Below are positions 1 through 8,000 of a DNA stretch of 8,151 nucleotides, in pieces; position 1 is the stretch's first letter, and each line of letters starts with the position of its first letter. Made by a program: the position numbers and the translations under genes. Location: assembly GCA_947304085.1 (NCBI GenBank), contig CAMZAC010000022.1:1-8151 (forward strand), written 5' to 3'. The notes under the pieces are model-generated. The model did not search any database. It was not told the origin of the DNA and saw only the letters and a program-made list of their open reading frames with translations. Source of the stretch: an uncultured Alphaproteobacteria bacterium (GTDB lineage: Bacteria > Pseudomonadota > Alphaproteobacteria > Rs-D84).

Positions 1-524
1 GAACTGGTTTTGTTGGGCCTGCAGATTGGTTAGTACGCGGTTCTTTGCGTGCAGATAATTTTAGTTTTACGGTTGAACGACTAGATGTTGGTGCATACAT
101 AGATGCATCGCGTGGGCAAGATGTTTATGTTGATCCAGACAGTTTTGAATATAACGAGAAATCTGGCATAGAAGTTAAAACGGTTTCGGCTGCAAATATA
201 ACATTACGTGATCAAACATCGTATGGCTTGTTAAACGGTCAAAGTGGGCCAGTGTTGATAGAGGTAAGACCTGCTGGAACATCTTTGTTGCCTGATGCAT
301 ATGTTGATAATGTCAATAATGATTCTTTTGAAATAATTGCTGATGCAAAAGATACAGATGGTAAAATAGTTTCGTGTAAAAATATTATAGAATCGTTAAA
401 CGGAAATTATAACAGCAAGTCTTTGGCTCAAAATGTAATTTGTCAGTATGTTTTTTGGCAAAGATTAGAAAATAGGATAGATATAAAACAATGTTTAATG
501 AACGGCAGAGATGATTGTATGTAA
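1..524 (+). CDS. Unrecognised protein, 5'-truncated (C-terminal part of a possible surface or pilus-associated protein)
   Basis: The frame is open without a stop from base 3 to the TAA at 522-524, so this is the 3' end of a gene beginning upstream of the window. The TTG at 45 is an internal Leu codon, not a convincing start. About 173 residues are visible. They are polar, rich in Asp, Asn, Ser and Val, with alternating short hydrophobic stretches that suggest a beta-rich extracellular fold. There are four cysteines in the last third (in the contexts VSCKN, VICQY, KQCLM, DDCM), which fits an exported protein with disulfides. No membrane segment or catalytic motif is visible. The gene overlaps the next one by 14 bases, so the two are probably co-translated. 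Because the next two genes encode pilin-like proteins, it may be another component or adhesin of the same assembly, but the N-terminus that would show a prepilin signal is outside the window. I do not recognise the family. Confidence 0.75.
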   Translation, partial: TGFVGPADWLVRGSLRADNFSFTVERLDVGAYIDASRGQDVYVDPDSFEYNEKSGIEVKTVSAANITLRDQTSYGLLNGQSGPVLIEVRPAGTSLLPDAYVDNVNNDSFEIIADAKDTDGKIVSCKNIIESLNGNYNSKSLAQNVICQYVFWQRLENRIDIKQCLMNGRDDCM

Positions 525-1707
525 AAAACATTTTAAACAGATAAAGCAAAATACAGAATATGGTGCTTCTGTATTGGAAGTTATGTTGGCAATCGCGGTT
601 GTTGTCAGTGTTTCGCCATTTATGTATAAACATATTCTGAATATATCAAAAGATGTTCAAGATATTGCGATGGCAAATAAAATTGTTAAATCGCGTGATA
701 AAACAATCAATTTTTTGCGTATCAATCAAACACAGTGGCCTGATACTGTTGAAATAAAAATGACAGACGAAGAAGTGTCTGAAATTGCTCCGTTGGCATA
801 CGCTGGTTTTATTGATAAATACAAAGTAAATGGTGCAACAATCACCGATGTATATTTGGCTTTCAATGTTGATAATTCTTTATATCGTGCAGCAAATGTT
901 GCAAAGTATATCGGTGGTGACGCAGCAATTGTTCGTGATGACGGGGTTGCGTATTCACAAATGTGGGCTGTATCTGCACCAAATGTTTTTAACAAAGGTG
1001 ATTTGATTTTCAGAATATCACGAGATTTTGAAGGTTCAGATAAATCTAGATTTTTACATCGTGGAACGATGGGAGAAGATGGTTTAAACCAAATGCAACG
1101 TGATTTACATATGAACAACTTTAATATATTTAATGCTGCGAATGTTTCATCGTTGTCTGCGAATATATCTGATGCAGAAGCTGTGTTTTTGGATGCAGAT
1201 GTTGCTAATGCAGATACGGCATATTTTTCTTCTGGTGCAAATCTTGGTTCAAATAATATTCAGATTGGTTTTATGCGTGTGGTTGGTGATACAAATGGGT
1301 TCAAAACGATTAAAGCAAACAAATTAAATGGTGACAAATATGTCACAAATGGTCGGTTAATAGTTGATAATGCTGTTGTTAATAATTCTGTAAATGTAGC
1401 AGGTAATTTTATATTAAAGTCAAATGGTTCGGGAACAATTTCTGGTTTTAATGGAATTGCGACCAGCAGGCTTTTAACGCCATATATTTCTGCAACAGAA
1501 ATGGTGTTTGCAGATAGTTTTGGAATAACAGTGTCTGGCGAATTATTGATTTCTGGGGTTGCGCCATTACAGATAGGTTCATGGTATTTCCCAGATACAG
1601 TTCCACCATCTTTTTCAAAACTAATATTAACGCGTTCTTCGGTGCCTTCTGTTCCAGACTCGCAAGAATTTAAAAAGATAATATCTGCAAATTGGCATAT
1701 ACAATGA
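511..1707 (+). CDS. Type IV pilin-like protein with PilV/shufflon-like extracellular region
   Basis: This 398-residue protein has a class III (prepilin-type) signal. A basic leader (K5, K6, K9, K12) ends at G18, followed by A-S-V-L-E, so Glu23 is mature +5, and then a hydrophobic helix runs to about residue 35. Pro36-Phe37 falls at +18/+19. Residues 40-190 are a mixed globular region. Residues 195-212 (MQRDLHMNNFNIFNAANV) resemble the repeated stretch in the constant part of PilV shufflon adhesins and tail-fibre-like proteins, where a Met-x-x-Asp-Leu stretch is followed by Asn-Ile-x-Asn-Ala. The remainder, rich in Asn, Val, Ala and Gly, reads like a beta-solenoid or fibre. Known family members are processed by a prepilin peptidase and built into a pilus or pseudopilus; a role as minor or tip pilin is inferred. 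The start at 511 is the only ATG that leaves a proper leader; its Shine-Dalgarno is weak (GGCAGAG directly upstream), so coupling to the upstream gene is likely. The only cysteine is C4, in the leader. Confidence 0.82.
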   Translation: MIVCKKHFKQIKQNTEYGASVLEVMLAIAVVVSVSPFMYKHILNISKDVQDIAMANKIVKSRDKTINFLRINQTQWPDTVEIKMTDEEVSEIAPLAYAGFIDKYKVNGATITDVYLAFNVDNSLYRAANVAKYIGGDAAIVRDDGVAYSQMWAVSAPNVFNKGDLIFRISRDFEGSDKSRFLHRGTMGEDGLNQMQRDLHMNNFNIFNAANVSSLSANISDAEAVFLDADVANADTAYFSSGANLGSNNIQIGFMRVVGDTNGFKTIKANKLNGDKYVTNGRLIVDNAVVNNSVNVAGNFILKSNGSGTISGFNGIATSRLLTPYISATEMVFADSFGITVSGELLISGVAPLQIGSWYFPDTVPPSFSKLILTRSSVPSVPDSQEFKKIISANWHIQ

Positions 1708-3023
1708 AAATGAGTAAAGAATCTTTTTTAATAACTAGATTTCAACGTGGTGGGATGCTGGTTGAACTGATGATGACTATATGTCTGGCTGCTATTATCA
1801 TACCTTTTATATTCAGATATCAACAAACTGCGGTTGTTCGTGCCAGAAATATAGCGATAACACAACAGATGGAAACAATTCAAAATGTGTTGGAACACTA
1901 TATAATTGAAAATAAATCTGTTTTAATGCTGCCAAAGGGAAAGCATATCTTTCGTGTTAATTTGCACGATTTAGTTGATTATGGTTTGCCTGAATACATA
2001 GCAGATTCTTATAAAGAAGATTATCAATTAAGAATAATAAAATCATTGGATAAAAACAATAAATCAACTGTGCAGGGAATTGTTATATTGAATAATAATG
2101 ACATCAGTCCACTTCGTACACGTGAAATAGTTAATCTTGGTGGTGGAAAAATCGGATTTATAGAAGATGGAACGACATATGGTGGCTTTGGTGCATTTCA
2201 TACCAATATCAACGATTTTGGTGTTCAAAACACAAAAGGTTTAGTTAGTACAACATCTGTGAAACGTGGTAATACAGAATACTTGTGGCGCGTTCCGTCC
2301 GACAAAGCGAGTGATGCTACAATGTTATCGGCTTTGAATTTAGATGGTCATGATATCCAAAACGCAAGATTTATTGAAGCGTTCAAGGCCAAATTTGAAG
2401 AAAAAATTGTGGCTGGTATGGCAGTTGTAAATTCCTTGGTTTTTGCAAACAGAACAACTTTAGACGCAGCATATGAAACAAACAGTGCTGTCGTAAATGG
2501 TGCTTTGACAGCAGATGCGCGAACAATGAATATTGATGGAACGTTATCTTTGGCGGATTCAGGAAAATTTTCATCGTTCAAAACAGACGATTTATATGTG
2601 AATAATTTAACATTAAATGGTTTTTCTATCAGTGCAACATCTGACAAAGATACAACATTAAAGATTGTCGGTGATATGGATTTGGTGTTTGGACATGTGA
2701 TTGCTGATTATGTGACTGTTGGTTATACAGGTTCTGTGACTCCAAAATTAATAGTCAGTGAAAAAATTCAAGATACAAAAGATTCAAGTTATTATTGGGA
2801 TATTAAAAACGGCAAAGCGCGTTTTTCAGATATTCGTTTTCCAGAATTAACACGATTGGCAGCCGGTATAATCGCAACAGAATCTAAACCTGGAACATTT
2901 GCGACTTCATTATTCGGTGCAGTTTCTTCTAATGCAAACGCCACAGTTGGTGACTATTTGAACGCATTGCACGATATTCAAACGCGTGTTCGTCAAAAAT
3001 ATCAGATGTTGAATTTGGAATAA
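1704..3023 (+). CDS. Second type IV pilin-like protein with shufflon-like region (paralogue of the preceding gene)
   Basis: I chose ATG 1704, which overlaps the previous stop as ATGA, giving 439 residues; an in-frame TTG at 1692 would add four residues but lacks support. The leader (K2, K5, R12, R15) ends at G16, followed by G-M-L-V-E, so Glu21 is mature +5. A hydrophobic helix follows to about 37, with Pro34-Phe35 at +18/+19, exactly as in the upstream protein. A helical continuation (about 38-75) is typical of the pilin alpha-1 stalk. Residues 211-226 (LNLDGHDIQNARFIEA) match the PilV/shufflon-like stretch of the neighbour, and both copies are preceded by a similar L-x-R-[IV]-[SP] motif. 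The rest contains repeated short beta segments (for example VNNLTLNG) and a helical C-terminus from about residue 415. The only cysteine is C27, in the membrane helix. The likely role is minor pilin or pilus-tip adhesin in the same machine. Translation is probably coupled, since no clear Shine-Dalgarno precedes the start. Confidence 0.83.
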   Translation: MKMSKESFLITRFQRGGMLVELMMTICLAAIIIPFIFRYQQTAVVRARNIAITQQMETIQNVLEHYIIENKSVLMLPKGKHIFRVNLHDLVDYGLPEYIADSYKEDYQLRIIKSLDKNNKSTVQGIVILNNNDISPLRTREIVNLGGGKIGFIEDGTTYGGFGAFHTNINDFGVQNTKGLVSTTSVKRGNTEYLWRVPSDKASDATMLSALNLDGHDIQNARFIEAFKAKFEEKIVAGMAVVNSLVFANRTTLDAAYETNSAVVNGALTADARTMNIDGTLSLADSGKFSSFKTDDLYVNNLTLNGFSISATSDKDTTLKIVGDMDLVFGHVIADYVTVGYTGSVTPKLIVSEKIQDTKDSSYYWDIKNGKARFSDIRFPELTRLAAGIIATESKPGTFATSLFGAVSSNANATVGDYLNALHDIQTRVRQKYQMLNLE

Positions 3024-3046
3024 AATATGCTATAAATCTATAAACC

Positions 3047-3051
3047 CAAGG
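3047..3051 (+). promoter_or_regulatory. Ribosome binding site of the zinc-ribbon gene
   Basis: CAAGG lies seven bases before ATG 3059. It is a good core match to the Shine-Dalgarno and fixes the start so that both zinc-ribbon cysteine pairs are included. The 35-base gap between the pilin-like gene and this one is too short to tell whether transcription continues or restarts. Confidence 0.6.
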
Positions 3052-3058
3052 TCAAAAT

Positions 3059-3574
3059 ATGAAAATAGTTTGTGATTTTTGTAAAACCGAATACACGCTA
3101 GCAAAAAATCCAAATGCGCCAGTTAGATGTGCTGTATGTGGTCATGTTTGGACACCGCATAAATCTTTTTCTTTGAACCGTGTATGGTTAAAGTTATTTG
3201 TAGTGATTTGTGCATTAATTTCAGCGTGTATATTTTCATTTGTTGCGATTGTGTCGTTTTCAACCAATTCAGGAAACAAGAAAACTTTGTTTGCAACCAT
3301 AAATGAAAAAAGTATACATGTTGTGCATGATGAAAACGGTGATAATCGTATTTTTGTATCTGGTGATATTACAAACAATACGAACGAAGTATATGGTTTG
3401 CCCAGATTGGTAATTATATCTTATGATTCAAACGACAATATTTTGTCGCGCCAGTCTTTTATTCCGCCAGCTACATTGTTAGAGCCGAAAACAACGGTGA
3501 CATTTAACCACATTTTATCTGTTGAGCCATCAAATGTGAAGCGTGTATCCGTTGAATTAAAGGATTTTAAATGA
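3059..3574 (+). CDS. MJ0042-type zinc-ribbon protein with one membrane helix and extracytoplasmic domain
   Basis: The 171-residue protein begins with a compact zinc ribbon: C5-x2-C8 and C24-x2-C27, followed by G-H-V-W, the hallmark of the MJ0042 finger family found at the N-terminus of many alphaproteobacterial proteins. A linker with K35 and R41 leads into one hydrophobic helix (about residues 42-66). Residues 80-171 form a soluble beta-rich domain with the pattern FVSGDITNNT, a Pro at 106 and P-P-A-T-L-L-E-P. This looks like the DUF3426/FxLYD-like domains that usually follow this finger. The expected topology is a cytoplasmic zinc ribbon and a periplasmic C-terminal domain. The function of the family is not established; a sensory or assembly role at the membrane is only a guess. 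Its stop overlaps the ATG of the next gene by four bases, which suggests a shared operon. The zinc-ribbon assignment is firm, the DUF3426 assignment moderate. Confidence 0.88.
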   Translation: MKIVCDFCKTEYTLAKNPNAPVRCAVCGHVWTPHKSFSLNRVWLKLFVVICALISACIFSFVAIVSFSTNSGNKKTLFATINEKSIHVVHDENGDNRIFVSGDITNNTNEVYGLPRLVIISYDSNDNILSRQSFIPPATLLEPKTTVTFNHILSVEPSNVKRVSVELKDFK

Positions 3575-4023
3575 AATATTTTTTTGTTTTATTTTTGGCT
3601 TTGTTTTCTGTGGCTGGTTTTGCTGCAACAGCTACACCACGAGTCAGCATTTTTTCTACGACTGTTGATTGGGCTGGTGTGACGGGTATACCTTTGAAAC
3701 AGTTTACCGGAACAGTCAAAGGGCAAGATAAATCGTTTGTAAAGCAGGGCTTGGTTTTATATTATCTAGATTCATTTCCGTGTTATGGCGAAGCAGACAG
3801 TGTTCGGGTTTGGTTATCACCAAATGGCAAGATGGTTGGACACTTGCGATTAGTTTGCTTGTATAATCCTGAAACAATATCTTTTGCATGGCGTAATGCT
3901 GGTGAAGATGCTTCGGATGCTGTCACCAGTGGAATTTTAAAATGTCCTGTTAACGGTGAGCGCAATTTTACAATTGATATTTCAAATTGTGAACGTGGCA
4001 AAAATTGGAGTGAGTTTGAATAA
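3571..4023 (+). CDS. Small secreted protein of unknown family with four cysteines
   Basis: The 150-residue product starts with a clear Sec signal peptide: MKY, a hydrophobic core rich in Phe and Leu to about residue 17, and a likely signal peptidase I site near A18 or A19 (context G-F-A-A-T-A). It has no lipobox cysteine. The mature part has cysteines at 71, 96, 125 and 140, enough for two periplasmic disulfides. It looks beta-rich, with no membrane segment. The middle stretch (SVRVWLSPNGKMVGHLRLVC) resembles no enzyme motif I know. A good Shine-Dalgarno, AAAGG at 3559-3563, sits seven bases before the ATG. The gene overlaps its upstream neighbour by four bases (ATGA) and the downstream one by one base (TAATG), so the three are very probably co-transcribed. 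A periplasmic partner of the membrane-anchored zinc-ribbon protein is possible, but that is inference from position only. Confidence 0.8.
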   Translation: MKYFFVLFLALFSVAGFAATATPRVSIFSTTVDWAGVTGIPLKQFTGTVKGQDKSFVKQGLVLYYLDSFPCYGEADSVRVWLSPNGKMVGHLRLVCLYNPETISFAWRNAGEDASDAVTSGILKCPVNGERNFTIDISNCERGKNWSEFE

Positions 4024-4988
4024 TGTCTGATATTCGCACATTTATCGTAGATGAAAATAATACAAGCATCCGCACAGACAAATTTTTATCTGCTCAAATG
4101 CCAGATTTTTCGCGCAGTGAAATTCAAAAATTTGATATTCGTCGAAAAAATGGTGATACAGTCAAATTATCGGATAAAACGAAACTTGGTGACGAATTTA
4201 TTGTGACGATTACTGAAAAGAAATCAAATATTGCATGTGATAATATTTCTTGTGATTTTGATTTAGAAATTTTATACGAAGACGATGATATTATTGTGAT
4301 AAATAAACCGCGTGGTGTTGTAATGTATCCGTCTGCGGGGAATAAAACTGGGACATTGGTTCAGAATTTATTGGCGTATACACATTTGTCTGCGCTGGGT
4401 GGTGAAACGCGTCCAGGGGTGGTTCATCGTTTGGACAAAGATACCAGTGGGGTTATGGTTTTTGCCAAAAGCGATATTGCGTATCGTGGTTTGGTCAAAA
4501 TGTTTTCAGCGCATGATTTAACACGCAAATATGTTGCGTTTGTGTGGGGTGTTCCAACATGGGGTGGGGCAGACATCACAGGTAATATTGCGCGCTCATC
4601 GCGTAATCGTCAAAAAATGTCTTTGGTAAAAACCGGTGGAAAACCTGCACATACAGTTGTAAATGTTGCAGATGTTTGGACGAAAAGTGGTATTTCACTA
4701 TTTCGTTGCACATTATTGACTGGGCGGACGCATCAAATTCGTGTTCATTTATCTTCGCATGGTTTTCCTGTGCTGTGTGATCCATTGTATGGTCGTGAAA
4801 AATCGCATATTGGCAGTGTCAAAGACCCTGAGTTATTAGATTTTCTAAGAAAACATACTGGGCAAATGTTGCATGCAGAGGTTTTAGAGTTTTTGCATCC
4901 GGTGACGGGTGAAAAAATGCATTTTAAATCGCGTATGCCAGACGATATGGCAGAATTGAAAGAAATTTTAGATAGCGAACTTGATTAA
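4023..4988 (+). CDS. rluD: RluD-type 23S rRNA pseudouridine synthase (RluA/RluD family)
   Basis: This 321-residue cytoplasmic enzyme isomerises uridines to pseudouridine in large-subunit rRNA; E. coli RluD acts on helix 69 (U1911, U1915, U1917). An N-terminal S4 RNA-binding domain (about 16-62) begins with R-x-D-K-F-L and S-R-S-E-I-Q. The catalytic domain follows. Motif I is I-N-K-P-R-G (93-98). Motif II is G-V-V-H-R-L-D-K-D-T-S-G with catalytic Asp138. Motif III is T-G-R-T-H-Q-I-R-V-H around residues 233-242, then a D-P-L-Y-G motif. Length is close to that of E. coli RluD (326 residues), and the sequence around motifs II and III looks more like RluD than RluC. Without an alignment, RluC (U955/U2504/U2580) cannot be excluded. 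The S4 domain looks slightly unusual in that the usual V-x-V-N-G turn reads K-N-G-D-T-V-K-L. The start overlaps the preceding stop (TAATG), with GGAGTGAG upstream as an approximate Shine-Dalgarno. Confidence 0.93.
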   Translation: MSDIRTFIVDENNTSIRTDKFLSAQMPDFSRSEIQKFDIRRKNGDTVKLSDKTKLGDEFIVTITEKKSNIACDNISCDFDLEILYEDDDIIVINKPRGVVMYPSAGNKTGTLVQNLLAYTHLSALGGETRPGVVHRLDKDTSGVMVFAKSDIAYRGLVKMFSAHDLTRKYVAFVWGVPTWGGADITGNIARSSRNRQKMSLVKTGGKPAHTVVNVADVWTKSGISLFRCTLLTGRTHQIRVHLSSHGFPVLCDPLYGREKSHIGSVKDPELLDFLRKHTGQMLHAEVLEFLHPVTGEKMHFKSRMPDDMAELKEILDSELD

Positions 4989-5042
4989 TTCGTCGCTGTT
5001 AGGAAATGATAAAAATTTTTATAGATATATCGTATTTTTCGC

Positions 5043-5071
5043 TTTCATTATTTTTACAAGTATGATAAAAT
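5043..5071 (+). promoter_or_regulatory. Possible extended -10 promoter for the large cysteine-rich gene
   Basis: The 109-base spacer after the pseudouridine synthase gene contains TGATAAAAT at 5063-5071, a TGn extended -10 with five of six consensus bases in TAAAAT. A poor -35 (TTTCAT, 5043-5048) stands 17 bases upstream. Transcription would start near 5078, leaving a leader of about 20 bases with the Shine-Dalgarno inside it. The overall AT-richness makes chance matches likely, so the support is the position in the only real intergenic gap and the extended -10. Confidence 0.42.
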
Positions 5072-5086
5072 AAATACAAAGTAAAT

Positions 5087-5090
5087 GGAG
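5087..5090 (+). promoter_or_regulatory. Ribosome binding site of the large cysteine-rich gene
   Basis: GGAG lies seven bases before ATG 5098, followed by a purine-rich AAAGGGG. It is the strongest Shine-Dalgarno in the window and agrees with the start that yields a proper signal peptide. Confidence 0.75.
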
Positions 5091-5097
5091 AAAGGGG

Positions 5098-8000
5098 ATG
5101 AAACATCTTATCAAAACCGTTAGTTTTATTGCAATAATGTCCGTAATTCCTGGGGCTTTTGGGGCGGCATCGCGTGCCAGTGTTAGAAACCAAGCAACAT
5201 CGCGCGTTTCTTCGCCGTCGATTGCCGGATATATTAATGCACGACTTTTGAGTTATGGTTCAACAACCGCATCGTCTGTGATGTCAAATGACAGCTGTAT
5301 CAGCGAATACAGCAGTTGTATAGAAAGTGACGATGCTTGTGGTGCTGATTTTACATCGTGTCCTGATACTGTTTCATTCCATGCAAACTCGACTGGTTGT
5401 GTTGATATTTTAACACGTTGTTCTCCTTCGGGAATTGTAGCATTATTTGGTCCGGGTGCAACGATAGGGAATTTGAGCCATGTTAGATCATGGGTCAAAT
5501 ATGATGGTGGCAACACCAGTAATGAAGTAGAAGAATATGATTATCCCGCACAGGGTGGCACATTGTATGTAAAAATGCGCAACGGTTATGATAAATCCAG
5601 ATACGATGCTGCGACATGTAAAAAGAAATATGAAAGATGCTTGCGCAAAGATAATGTTTGCGGCGAAGATTTTGAATTATGCACATCTGAGCGGTCATTC
5701 AGCAGGCAACGTGTGATGTGTGCAAATGTTTTGTCTTTGTGTTCGCTTGACGGTGTTAAACAATTATATGGTAACGACCAGGGTAAGATTGGTGGAGATT
5801 GTTGGAAAAACGGGGGAACCGGATGTTCGGCAACAAATTCTGTTCTTTATGATTATATTATTGCTGCTGCAGAAAAGGCAGCAGACAATGCCAGTGACAC
5901 ATGTTACAAGGTGACAGATGCGTGTATTTTAAATGCGTGTGGTTATAATCCGTTTCGTTGCATAGAAGGTGTCAAATCAAACATTATATCTGCAGCGGCT
6001 GCACTTGGTGGTGAACGTACCCAAGACGGTAATGGCAACTCCGTTCTATATGAGCATTCTTCGTCGACGCAGGGTTTGATATCTGGTTCTAACAAGAATT
6101 TAGACGATACGTATACATTGATTCAAGGTACAGATGAGTCGACCAAAGCGGATATTCGAAAATATATAAAACACAGTTGTTTTGAAACAATCGGTTCGAA
6201 CGGTTATTGCTATTCAACGGTCACGGGTAAACAGGTCAATGCAGCTAGTCCTACCGCGGGTATGGCAATGGGAAAAATTTACGATCTGGACACCCAAGAA
6301 GATGTTTTTGATGATTTGTATGCTACGCGTAGACCAATTTTAGAAACCAAAATTCGTGGTTTGTTGGAACAATTTGATACAAAGGCCAAAGATGCATGCT
6401 CTGAAACAATCAGAAAATGTGCAATGAATTCATGTGGTGGCGGTATTGGTTCTGTGTGTTATTCAAATTCAATGAAAGATAATGCGATACACGTAAATCA
6501 TGGTAAAGCGTATAAAGCAATTAAACAAAGCTGTGCAGCGGTTGTAAATATGGACCGTAATTGTCAATACGCTGCCGCGGTTTCTGATGATACAGCAGCT
6601 TACAGCTATGCGTATACAACAACCGGAACAGAAAAAACAACATTCAGTGTGTTGTTCCCAGAATATGATTCTACCGTAAAACTGCCAACACCTATCACGC
6701 CGGGCGGGATAATTGTGGGTGGTTCGCTCCCTGGTGGTATATTTCCAATTTATAACACAGGTGACCCAATTGGTGTAATTGAATCGTTAAATGCAGCGTT
6801 GGCATCTTCTTATAATCCAATCACAATTGATAACATGCGTAAACAGTGTGAACAGGTCGCAACCAGTTGTATAAAATCTGTTTGTGGTAAAGATTATATT
6901 AATTGTTTCCGTACCAGAACAGATATCAAGGGTGATACTTATGATAGCATTGTGAAGAATTCTGTTGGTATGAATCTGTCTGCTATTAACAAGGTGACTT
7001 CTGGCAGTTCCAGTGCTTTTGACAGCAGTATGAACAAACAGTTTGGTGTTCTGGATTATGATATCGCGATTGGTTTGTGTGTGAATAATGTTAAAAATGC
7101 GCCGGCATGCGAAGAACATTTGAAAATAGCCAGTCAAGAATTCATTGACCAATTAGATTGGGACGATAATGATAAAAGTAAGAGCAATAACATAAATGCA
7201 TGGAAACCTGATTCAGATTCTGTGTATTCCAGCTGGGTTGATGCGGCCCATGGTATGTCTATGAAGCAAATAATAAAAACAGATGATATTGTGACCGGGT
7301 GTCAAACATACAAGCTCGAAAATGGAAAACCAGATATTGGTGAAGATGATGAATGCTATAGAAATCATGCTTTCGAGATAAGGCCTTGTGGTGAAATGGA
7401 TGAAGATGATGGATGTTTGTTTGATAAAGAAAAATTTGAAAATAGAACAGATTATATTATTAATACATCCGCGAAAACTTTGTTTGGGCGTGTTTTGGAA
7501 TCGTTAAATCGTGAAGCGCAGGCAAAATATAAAACCATGATTAACAAGCAACAGCAGATTTGTATGCGTAATGACAGTGGTGGAATTCGTGCTGCAAATG
7601 ACAATGGTGGTGCATTTATGTGGGTAAAATTGAGTGGCAATAATATACCAAAATATTATCGGACCAGCGGTTTAAAAGAATCAGATTTCGTGCCGTCTAA
7701 CGATTTATATGGTTCGTTCTGCCGTGTTCGTGTATCTGTATCATCTGACGATAAAAACGTCAATGAAATATTAAAGAAGGGTGGCTCTGATGCTTACTTT
7801 GCAACTGGCGATTCCTTCAGATGTGGTTCTTGGATCAGCGAAAAGAAGATGGAAGATATAACAAAAAAAATCAAAGAGGGCGCAGGTACAAAATATGATA
7901 CCAAAAGCTGGCGTTTCATAACATCTATGGTTGCAACAACTGTCGGTGGTGCCGGTTTGGGCGCAATGGCTGGTGGTTTGATAAGTGAGGCTTTGTCAAA

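Noticed and set aside
45..47. TTG as start of the first gene
   Set aside because: The frame is open back to the left edge and no Shine-Dalgarno precedes this codon, so it is an internal Leu codon of a truncated gene.
1133..1327. Small + strand open frame within the first pilin-like gene
   Set aside because: It lies wholly inside the larger gene in another frame, and its Leu/Met/Ile-rich translation is an artefact of that frame.
1692..1706. TTG start for the second pilin-like protein, four residues earlier
   Set aside because: The ATG at 1704 gives the typical ATGA overlap with the preceding stop; the TTG adds nothing and has no Shine-Dalgarno.
511..3023. DNA inversion (shufflon) sites around the PilV-like regions
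   Set aside because: I found no repeated short inverted recombination sites and no partial alternative C-terminal segments on the minus strand; no recombinase gene is in the window.
3015..3044. Promoter-like TTGGAA with TATAAA 18 bases on, before the zinc-ribbon gene
   Set aside because: The start of transcription would fall in the Shine-Dalgarno, and the -35 match is weak in AT-rich DNA.
4974..4997. Hairpin AGCGA/TCGCT at the end of the pseudouridine synthase gene as a terminator
   Set aside because: Only five base pairs with a 14-base loop, and no T-run follows.
6787..7152. Open frame on the minus strand inside the cysteine-rich gene (also 726-1118 and several shorter ones)
   Set aside because: These lie wholly inside well-supported + strand genes, have no export or domain features and no plausible ribosome binding context; they are shadows.
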